14,542 bases of DNA. Source: JASFTV01 sp050050615. Its GTDB lineage: Bacteria > Desulfobacterota > DSM-4660 > Desulfatiglandales > HGW-15. Position 1 is the first letter of the stretch. Each line of letters starts with the position of its first letter. A program made the position numbers and the translations under genes. The notes beneath the pieces are model-generated. The model made no database searches. It was not told the DNA's origin and was given only the letters and a program-made list of their open reading frames with translations. Where the stretch lies: assembly GCA_050050615.1 (NCBI GenBank), contig JASFTV010000053.1:1-14542 (forward strand), written 5' to 3'. Shown one piece after another: positions 7,730 through 13,575 of the stretch.

Positions 7730-8158
7730 ATGATCGGTAAAAGTATCCATGAACTCAAGGTCGGTGAAAAAGTGGAATTCACGAAAACGATTTCTGAATC
7801 GGATGTATACCTTTATGCGGGCGTAACAGGCGATCTTAATCCGGCGCACATCAATGAGGAATACGCCAAGAGAACCTTCTTCAAAACACGAATTGCCCAC
7901 GGCATGCTGCTGGGGGGATTCATATCAGCAGTCATGGGTAACAAACTTCCAGGACCCGGGACCATCTATATTCGCCAGGAGCTCAACTTCCTGGCCCCGG
8001 TCCGAATTGGCGATACCATCACCGCTTCCGTTGAAGTCGCTGAGATCATGGCAGAGGATAAGAGGGTGCGGATGAAGACCACGTGTGTCAATCAGGACGG
8101 GAAATGCGTAGCGGACGGGGAGGCGATCGTGAGCCCGCCCAAAAGGTCAAAAAACTAG
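7730..8158 (+). CDS. MaoC-like (R)-specific enoyl-CoA hydratase (PhaJ type)
   Basis: A 142-residue single hot-dog-domain protein of the MaoC/hydratase-2 family. It should catalyse reversible hydration of short trans-2-enoyl-CoA (such as crotonyl-CoA) to (R)-3-hydroxyacyl-CoA in the cytoplasm. The hydratase-2 motif is 'YAGVTGDLNPAH' with catalytic-type D35 and H40, the same five-residue spacing as Asp31/His36 of Aeromonas PhaJ. It is followed by 'RIAHGML' (55-60). An in-frame GTG at 7694 would add 12 residues, but AAGGGAGA at 7715-7722 is well placed for the ATG at 7730 and the family begins here. The CoA-transferase gene starts 71 bases after its stop, so the two are probably one operon. The substrate range cannot be read from sequence. 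Confidence 0.9.
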   Translation: MIGKSIHELKVGEKVEFTKTISESDVYLYAGVTGDLNPAHINEEYAKRTFFKTRIAHGMLLGGFISAVMGNKLPGPGTIYIRQELNFLAPVRIGDTITASVEVAEIMAEDKRVRMKTTCVNQDGKCVADGEAIVSPPKRSKN

Positions 8159-8217
8159 ATCTATCATCATGTCTTGTCTTGAGGTCCAAGAGGTCGAGAC
8201 CGGACAGTCTTCAGAAC

Positions 8218-8223
8218 AGGAGG
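8218..8223 (+). promoter_or_regulatory. Ribosome binding site that fixes the CoA-transferase start
   Basis: AGGAGG lies 6 bases before the ATG at 8230. The open frame extends back to a GTG at 8083 inside the hydratase gene, but that extension (49 codons) is a Arg/Ser-rich shadow of the other frame and has no such site, so the later ATG is preferred. Confidence 0.85.
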
Positions 8224-8229
8224 TGTGTC

Positions 8230-10230
8230 ATGGCGGATGAAAGGATGAACCCAGTGACGACTCACCCTATGCTTTCTCCCTTGACCCCGGTACGTGCAAA
8301 AAAAGGCAAGATCGTTTCCGCGGAGGAGGCGGTGCGAGTGATTAGAGACGGGGACACTGTGGCAACCGGTGGTTTTGTGGGCGTTGGATTTGCAGAAGAG
8401 ATTGCTATCAAACTCGAGGAACGCTTCCTGGGTACTGGAAAACCACGCGATCTCACCCTCATCTATGCGGCTGGCCAGGGAGATGGCGGTGAAAGGGGAC
8501 TAAATCATTTGGGACATGAAGGGCTTGTTAGAAGGGTTATCGGTGGACACTGGGGCTTGGCGCCAAAACTTCAAAAACTGGCCATAGAAAATAAGATCAT
8601 CGCCTACAATCTTCCCCAGGGTGTCATATCCCACATGTATCGGGATATTGCTGCACACAAGCCAAGGACCATCACGACCGTGGGGCTCGGGACCTTTGTG
8701 GATCCGAGGTATGGAGGCGGGAAGATCAATGATACCACCACAGAGGATATCGTTGAGCTGATCACCTTTGAAGGAAACGAGTATCTTGCTTACAAACCGC
8801 TGCCCATTCACGTCGCCATTCTTCGTGGAACCACGGCGGATACAGATGGCAACATCACCATGGAAAAAGAGGCGCTGACGCTGGAGTCCCTCGCCATTGC
8901 CACAGCAGCGAAAAACTCAGGTGGTTTTGTCATCGTGCAGGTCGAAAGGATTGCGGATCGTCGTACGCTTAATGCCAGAGAGGTTAAGATTCCGGGGATC
9001 ATGGTGGACTGTGTGGTGGTTGCCCCTCTGGAAAACCATTGGCAGACCTTTGCAGACTTCTACAATCCCGCCTTCAGCAGCGAAATCAGGGTTCCTATGC
9101 AGTCCCTAGCGCCGATGGAAATGAGCGACAGAAAGATCATTGCAAGAAGGGCCGCATTCGAATTGCGGGCAAACAGCGTTGTCAACCTCGGCATTGGCAT
9201 GCCGGAAGGTATTTCCGTCGTGGCCAATGAGGAGAAGATCCTTGACTACATTACTTTGACTGCGGAGCCCGGGGTCATCGGCGGGCTACCGGCGGGAGGG
9301 CTCAACTTTGGTGCTGCTACAAACACAGAGGCCTTAATTGATCAGCCTTGCCAGTTTGATTTCTACGACGGTGGGGGTCTCGACATGGCATTCTTGGGAT
9401 TGGCGGAGGCAGACAAAGAGGGCAATCTCAATGTGAGCAAATTCGGGCCAAAACTGGCCGGCGCAGGGGGTTTTATCAACATTAGCCAGAATGCCAAAAA
9501 GATCATTTTTGTTGGCACCTTCACTGCCGGAGGATTGAAGGTATCGGTGGACGGTGGCATGCTTAGAATCGAGCAAGAAGGCAGAGTCAAAAAGTTCAAG
9601 GACCGTGTGGAGCACGTGACCTTTAGCGGCAAATATGCCCGCATGAAGAAACAGCCGGTCCTTTATGTGACGGAGCGCTGCGTTTTCTCTTTAACCGAAG
9701 AAGGCATGGAACTCATAGAAATTGCACCTGGCGTGCATATCGAGAAAGACATTATCTCCAATATGGATTTCAAACCGGTCATCAATTCCGACCCGGGTCT
9801 TATGGATGATAGGATCTTTAAACCAGAACCCATGGGGCTCAAGGCCGATCTCATGGAACTCAAGCTTGATGAGCGGCTCACCTACGATCCGGAGGAGAAT
9901 CTCTTCTTTGTCAATTTTGAGGGTTACTCTGTGAAATCAGCCGGGCAGGTTCAGGATATCAGAGAGGCCGTAGAAAGAATTCTTTCTCCTCTTGGCAAGA
10001 AGGTCTATACCATTGTGAATTACGACCATTTCAGCATTCTTCCGGATCTTGTGGACGAGTATACCGGGATGGTCAAATATCTGGTCGACAACTATTACAC
10101 AGGTGTGAGTCGCTACACGACCAGCACCTTCCTGCGCATGAAACTAGGGGACGCACTCAAGAAGCGGGACGTGGCTCCCTATATTTTTGAGAGCAGACAG
10201 GAGGCAAGAAAAGCGCTCGGGAAGGACTAA
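8230..10230 (+). CDS. Fused acetate/3-ketoacid CoA-transferase with extra C-terminal domain
   Basis: A 666-residue family I CoA-transferase with alpha and beta halves joined in one chain, as in YdiF-type acetyl/acetoacetyl-CoA transferases. The alpha half (about 26-285) shows 'DGDTVATGGFVGVGFAEEI' and 'GTTADTDGNITMEKEAL'. The beta half (about 300-515) shows 'NLGIGMPEGI' and 'TAEPGVIGG', where E346 is the presumed nucleophile forming the glutamyl-CoA intermediate. YdiF-like enzymes end near residue 520-530; here about 130 further residues (535-666) form a separate alpha/beta domain with 'VNFEGYSVKSAGQVQDIREAV' and 'RYTTSTFLRMKLGDAL', of unknown role. It likely exchanges CoA between acetyl-, acetoacetyl-, butyryl- or hydroxybutyryl-CoA and free acids. 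It is co-directional with the hydratase and convergent with the regulator. Confidence 0.9.
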   Translation: MADERMNPVTTHPMLSPLTPVRAKKGKIVSAEEAVRVIRDGDTVATGGFVGVGFAEEIAIKLEERFLGTGKPRDLTLIYAAGQGDGGERGLNHLGHEGLVRRVIGGHWGLAPKLQKLAIENKIIAYNLPQGVISHMYRDIAAHKPRTITTVGLGTFVDPRYGGGKINDTTTEDIVELITFEGNEYLAYKPLPIHVAILRGTTADTDGNITMEKEALTLESLAIATAAKNSGGFVIVQVERIADRRTLNAREVKIPGIMVDCVVVAPLENHWQTFADFYNPAFSSEIRVPMQSLAPMEMSDRKIIARRAAFELRANSVVNLGIGMPEGISVVANEEKILDYITLTAEPGVIGGLPAGGLNFGAATNTEALIDQPCQFDFYDGGGLDMAFLGLAEADKEGNLNVSKFGPKLAGAGGFINISQNAKKIIFVGTFTAGGLKVSVDGGMLRIEQEGRVKKFKDRVEHVTFSGKYARMKKQPVLYVTERCVFSLTEEGMELIEIAPGVHIEKDIISNMDFKPVINSDPGLMDDRIFKPEPMGLKADLMELKLDERLTYDPEENLFFVNFEGYSVKSAGQVQDIREAVERILSPLGKKVYTIVNYDHFSILPDLVDEYTGMVKYLVDNYYTGVSRYTTSTFLRMKLGDALKKRDVAPYIFESRQEARKALGKD

Positions 10231-10257
10231 GTGACGGGCCAGGGTGTATCAATTCGA

Positions 10258-11721
10258 CTACACGCGGTAAGCCATCGAATTGGCAAAGCCGTATTTCTTC
10301 ATCTTCTTATACAGGTGGGTCCTGTGAATCCCCAGCATTCTGGCGGCTCGGGCCTTGTTGTTATTGGCTCTCTTTAGAGCATCGAGTATGGCCTCCTTTT
10401 CGGCTCTGGCCTGAAGGGCCCTCATGGAAGAACCGCTCGATTTCGGGAAACCCTTACGGCTGCGGTACAGATAGAAGGGCAGATCAGAGAGGTGGATGGT
10501 ATCTCCTTCCAGGGATGAGAGAACCCTTTCAAGGACGTTTGAAAGCTCCCGGATGTTTCCTGGCCAATGATAATGATATAAAGCCTCTTCAGCTTCCGAG
10601 TCGATGTTTATTTCAGGCAAGGATGCCTCCTCGGCCAATTGCTGCAAAAGGTGTGTGGTTAGAGGCATAATATCGTCTCTTCGCTCCCGAAGGGGCGGGA
10701 TATGGAGAGGAATCACATTTAGCCGGTAGAACAAGTCCTTACGAAACCGGCGCTCGGCCAGCATTTCTTCAAGATTCTGGTTGGTGGCTGCAATAAGGCG
10801 AAAATCAGATCGCAGGACAGTCGTTCCGCCAACCCGTTCGAATTCTTTGTCTTCCAAAACGCGCAGGAGCTTTGGCTGCATCTGAAGGGGCAGATCCCCA
10901 ATTTCGTCAAGGAACACGGTTCCCTGCTTTGCAAGCTCAAACTTACCCGGCTTCCCGGCTGATCTGGCCCCGGTAAAAGCGCCCTTTTCATACCCGAAAA
11001 GTTCAGATTCGAGAAGGTCCTTGGGTATAGCGGCGCAGTTGATCCGAATGAAGGGATGGAGCTTCCTGGGACTTGCATGATGAATTCCCTGGGCAAAGAG
11101 TTCTTTTCCGGTGCCGCTCTCTCCAGAGATCAAAACGGGAAACAGCGTTGCTGCCGCTGTGAGGGCCTCTTTTATCAATGATTTGATGGCAGCACTTTCC
11201 CCTACGATGCTGTCCAAGGTGTGGCGGGTTGAGCGCAGGGACATGAGTTCCTGCTCGTAGAGTTCCACCTTTGATTCCAGGAGAGAAAGCTTCTTGGCGA
11301 GTTTGGTGACATCACGGACATCCTTGAACATGACCTGGCCGAATACGGCGATTACTTGGCCGTTCTTCTTGATCGGAATACGCTGAACCACCATTCTCTG
11401 CCCTTTGATAAGGTGGGTCTGATTGATCTCCGGCTTGCCCGTCTGCGCGACAATGTGCATCCGCGTGTTTTCAACCACCTCCGTACAGTGCTTCCCGATT
11501 TGCGCCTCTGGGTCGACCCCCAGAAACTCGCCGTAAGGTTTGTTGAAATGCGTGACGTAGCCATCAGCGTCCGTCACCAGGGCCCCATTGTAAATGCTGT
11601 CAAATGTGAGCTTGTAAATTTCCAACTCCTCTTGGATTCGGTTTGCTCTACGGGGGCGCTTCTTGATTTGGCCGGGTTTTCTTGTCTCGGATTCGGCAAC
11701 TCGGTGCGCATCCCTTCTCAT
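10258..11721 (-). CDS. PAS-domain sigma-54-dependent transcriptional activator
   Basis: A 487-residue enhancer-binding protein in the usual order. A PAS sensor domain is at about 34-140 ('TFDSIYNGALVTDADG'), then a helical linker (138-165), an AAA+ ATPase (about 172-405), and a Fis-type helix-turn-helix (about 441-478, 'NNNKARAARMLGIHRTHLYKKM'). The AAA+ domain has Walker A 'GESGTGKE' (200-207), the sigma-54-contact loop 'GAFTGA' (247-252), Walker B 'GTVFLDEIGD' (267-276) and 'RFRKDLFYRLN' (325-335). No receiver domain is present, so control is probably by ligand or redox sensing through PAS rather than phosphorylation. The frame is open back to 11805, but GGAGGAGAG directly before the ATG at 11721 decides the start. 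Convergent with the CoA-transferase gene and divergent from the dehydrogenase, it is probably the local regulator. Confidence 0.93.
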   Translation of the reverse strand: MRRDAHRVAESETRKPGQIKKRPRRANRIQEELEIYKLTFDSIYNGALVTDADGYVTHFNKPYGEFLGVDPEAQIGKHCTEVVENTRMHIVAQTGKPEINQTHLIKGQRMVVQRIPIKKNGQVIAVFGQVMFKDVRDVTKLAKKLSLLESKVELYEQELMSLRSTRHTLDSIVGESAAIKSLIKEALTAAATLFPVLISGESGTGKELFAQGIHHASPRKLHPFIRINCAAIPKDLLESELFGYEKGAFTGARSAGKPGKFELAKQGTVFLDEIGDLPLQMQPKLLRVLEDKEFERVGGTTVLRSDFRLIAATNQNLEEMLAERRFRKDLFYRLNVIPLHIPPLRERRDDIMPLTTHLLQQLAEEASLPEINIDSEAEEALYHYHWPGNIRELSNVLERVLSSLEGDTIHLSDLPFYLYRSRKGFPKSSGSSMRALQARAEKEAILDALKRANNNKARAARMLGIHRTHLYKKMKKYGFANSMAYRV

Positions 11722-11723
11722 GG

Positions 11724-11732
11724 CTCTCCTCC
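11724..11732 (-). promoter_or_regulatory. Ribosome binding site of the sigma-54 activator
   Basis: Read on the minus strand, GGAGGAGAG ends 2 bases before the ATG at 11721, with its GGAGG core 6 bases further up. It supports this start over the longer frame that begins 28 codons earlier. Confidence 0.8.
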
Positions 11733-11918
11733 GTATCAAGGTGGCTACATGTATACGATTTGCTACGATTTTCCTATACAATCCCACTGCGCCGATGTCT
11801 ACCAAAAAATATTCGCGAACGATCGATGGGAGGGGTTACTAGCCTGGAATCGAAGGGCAATCAGGGAAAGCTTAGGTCCATGGATGTTAGATTTGAATTT
11901 GTCCTCGAGATGCGCTGT

Positions 11919-11935
11919 CTGGCCTGAGATTTGCT
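11919..11935 (+). promoter_or_regulatory. Sigma-54 (-24/-12) promoter of the dehydrogenase gene
   Basis: CTGGCCTGAGATTTGCT has the invariant GG (11921-11922) and GC (11933-11934) exactly 10 bases apart, with TGGC at -24 and TTTGC at -12, close to the TGGCAC-N5-TTGC consensus. Transcription would start near 11945, giving an unusually long leader of about 180 bases before the ATG at 12129. The sigma-54 activator gene lies just upstream on the opposite strand. Confidence 0.75.
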
Positions 11936-12012
11936 TTGAGCTATGTTGAGACTGTTTGTTTTATATTTGGCATGTTGGTGTCTGTACTCTTGATCTTGTT
12001 TTCTGCGTAAAA

Positions 12013-12061
12013 AGGGGCTAGGCTTTAGGGCATGAATTGATCCTATGCTGTTTTGGCCCCT
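12013..12061 (+). other. Nested stem-loop in the dehydrogenase leader
   Basis: AGGGGC (12013-12018) pairs with GCCCCT (12056-12061), and inside it GCAT and ATGC can pair around an 11-base loop. It falls in the predicted untranslated leader, about 70 bases before the start codon. It has no U-tract at the end and so is not a standard terminator. Its role is unknown. Confidence 0.4.
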
Positions 12062-12128
12062 CTTCGAGTCTGGACTGGAGAAAACATATCTCAGGTTTCC
12101 ACCTTCAAAGTAAAAAAGGAGAAAAAGC

Positions 12129-12968
12129 ATGGACATAAAGGAGCCGAAAATAAAGCGGGACGAGATCTTGGTTCTACAAGATATGAATTTCAATGCGGAT
12201 AATGTTTGTGTCGTAACCGGTTGTGGAACGGGGATCGGGAGGGCGACAGCTATCGCAGCAGCGGCCAATAACCTGATGACTGTTGGGCTGGACATTAATG
12301 AAAAAGAGGGTAAAAAGACCCAGAAAATGGCCCGCGACATGGGTGGGCAGATGATTTTCATCAAGTCTGACCTTACCAATGATGAGGACATTGAAAAATC
12401 AATGGCAGACGCGGCCAAGCTGGGAACCATTAAGTACCTGGCCAACATCGCCGGCATTCAGCATATCGACTCTGTGGATAACTTTCCCATTGAAAAATAT
12501 GACCTCATGCAGCGGCTCATGCTTCGGGCGCCCTTTTATCTTTCAAAGCTGGCGATTCCTCATATGAAAAAAAGCGCTGACGGTACGGGTGTGATCGGTC
12601 AGATGGCTTCCGTGCATGCCCATATTTGTACGGTGAATAAACCGGTCTACAACATCACCAAGTTTGGCCTGAAGGCATTGGCTCAGTCCATTTCGGCTGA
12701 AGGGGAAGGAAAGATTCGATCTTTCACCATTAGCACGGGTTTCATCAAGACCCCTTTAGCGCTCAACCAGATTCCTGCCCAGGCTGAACAGCGCGGAATT
12801 ACACCGGAGGAAGTGGTGAGGGACGTGATGATGGGAAAATCGCGTATCAAGGAGATGATGTCACCCATTGAGGTGGCAAACCTGTTTATTTTCGGGTTTT
12901 CCCGTTACTCCAAGTACCTCATCGGCGGAGACTTGCTGTTTGACGGAGGCATGGTGCTGACGTACTGA
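12129..12968 (+). CDS. bdhA: D-3-hydroxybutyrate dehydrogenase (short-chain dehydrogenase)
   Basis: A 279-residue classical SDR that should interconvert D-3-hydroxybutyrate and acetoacetate with NAD(H) in the cytoplasm. The nucleotide-binding motif is 'TGCGTGIG' (30-37); D55 after the second strand favours NAD over NADP. S161, Y174 and K178 are the catalytic residues. The residues that hold the substrate carboxylate in known 3-hydroxybutyrate dehydrogenases also align: Q111 ('AGIQHI'), H163, K171 and Q214 ('LNQIPAQA'), with S-H-K-Y-K spaced as in the Pseudomonas enzyme (142-144-152-155-159). It has about 20 extra N-terminal residues and 'NIAG' in place of the usual 'NNAG'. AAGGAG about 8 bases upstream supports the ATG. 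It follows a sigma-54 promoter. Confidence 0.88.
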   Translation: MDIKEPKIKRDEILVLQDMNFNADNVCVVTGCGTGIGRATAIAAAANNLMTVGLDINEKEGKKTQKMARDMGGQMIFIKSDLTNDEDIEKSMADAAKLGTIKYLANIAGIQHIDSVDNFPIEKYDLMQRLMLRAPFYLSKLAIPHMKKSADGTGVIGQMASVHAHICTVNKPVYNITKFGLKALAQSISAEGEGKIRSFTISTGFIKTPLALNQIPAQAEQRGITPEEVVRDVMMGKSRIKEMMSPIEVANLFIFGFSRYSKYLIGGDLLFDGGMVLTY

Positions 12969-13143
12969 AAGCCATCTATGGATAACAAGGAAAATTGACT
13001 TTTATCTAACATACCTAAGCTTAAACCAGGTAAATCATCAATACCATTTTGGACAGAAACGCGTGATTATTGCAGGGTTGAAAAGATAACGAGTACGGAT
13101 TTTTCTTGAATGTTTTCAATAATGAAGGTATAGAGAACGGGTC

Positions 13144-13320
13144 TCCAGTTAAAGTATGCCATTCAACGTAAACTTCAAGTTCACTTCGCTTTGACGGTTT
13201 TGGAGCCGCGACATTTCAGTTTTGAGGATGCGCCCCAATCACGAAACTGGAATAGAGGAACGGAAAACTTATAGTCCAAAAAAGGGAAAAAGCCCTGTAG
13301 CCGCCTGACAGGTTGTTAGC
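13144..13320. repeat. Structured non-coding block, possible interspersed element
   Basis: TCCAGTT (13144-13150) is inverted as AACTGGA (13245-13251). AACTT-C-AAGTT (13171-13181) is a perfect small palindrome. CAGTTT (13217-13222) pairs with AAACTG (13244-13249). CCTGT/ACAGG arms lie near 13294-13312. Such density of nested inverted repeats without coding potential suggests a mobile or regulatory RNA-like element. Only one copy is in the window, so repeat status is unproven. Confidence 0.35.
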
Positions 13321-13488
13321 GAAGCAAACGCAGTTCATGTCTATCCAGGACTTGTCAACTTACATAACCTTTTGAACAACGAGACATTCTTTTACGTTAT
13401 ATCGAATGGCTGAAAATTGGTGAGAACCTGTCTGTAGCAGTGCTTGTGAATGATGTGCACGAGCATGGCATGCAAAAAAAAGCTAAGA

Positions 13489-13563
13489 AAGGAGGTGATA
13501 GGTGTTACGGCTTGAGCGTTAGAGATTTTGTCTAGAAGATCGCGTGAATGAAACTAACACCTA
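13489..13563 (+). promoter_or_regulatory. Candidate leader control element of the TRAP receptor gene
   Basis: AAGGAGGTGAT (13489-13499) is a near-perfect complement of the 16S rRNA 3' end. It is followed 6 bases after its GGAGG by GTG-TTA-CGG-CTT-GAG-CGT-TAG (13502-13522), a six-residue frame. TAGGTGTTA (13499-13507) is perfectly inverted as TAACACCTA (13555-13563), whose right end is only 1 base from the GGAGGA (13565-13570) of the receptor gene. Ribosomes translating the short frame would disrupt the left arm. The arrangement resembles a translational leader, but no experiment or family match supports it. Confidence 0.45.
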
Positions 13564-13575
13564 CGGAGGAGAAAA

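Larger units (their letters stand above)
11722..12128. other. Divergent control region between activator and dehydrogenase genes
   Basis: These 407 bases hold no gene. From left to right they contain the activator's ribosome site, CATGTATA at 11748-11755, a tandem TACGATTT at 11754-11761 and 11764-11771, and CCTATACA at 11773-11780; TGTATA and TATACA form an inverted pair spanning 11750-11780. A palindrome TTCGCGAA follows at 11812-11819. The sigma-54 element is at 11919-11935 and a nested hairpin at 12013-12061. The left third is the best candidate for regulator binding. Confidence 0.6.
12969..13575. other. Non-coding 607-base gap before the TRAP receptor gene
   Basis: No protein-coding gene longer than a few codons is supported. 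The gap contains a structured block at 13144-13320 and, just before the receptor gene, a second strong ribosome site with a six-codon frame enclosed by a 9-bp inverted repeat (13489-13563). I searched for GG-N10-GC and found no credible sigma-54 promoter, so the receptor gene may be under a different sigma factor. No clear terminator follows the dehydrogenase gene. Confidence 0.55.

Noticed and set aside
8083..8229. N-terminal extension of the CoA-transferase from a GTG
   Set aside because: It overlaps the hydratase gene, has low-quality Arg/Ser-rich sequence, and the ATG at 8230 has a strong AGGAGG.
11356..11949. 197-codon plus-strand open frame opposite the activator
   Set aside because: It is the antisense shadow of the PAS region and lacks any domain; the minus-strand gene is unambiguous.
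13196..13209. GG-N10-GC spacing that might be a sigma-54 promoter for the TRAP gene
   Set aside because: The flanks are CGG and CCGC rather than TGG and TTGC, and the site is 370 bases from the gene inside a structured block.
13155..13320. Integron attC site
   Set aside because: An RYYYAAC-like ATTCAAC is present, but no matching GTTRRRY end (GTTAGCG fails) and no cassette or integrase is nearby.
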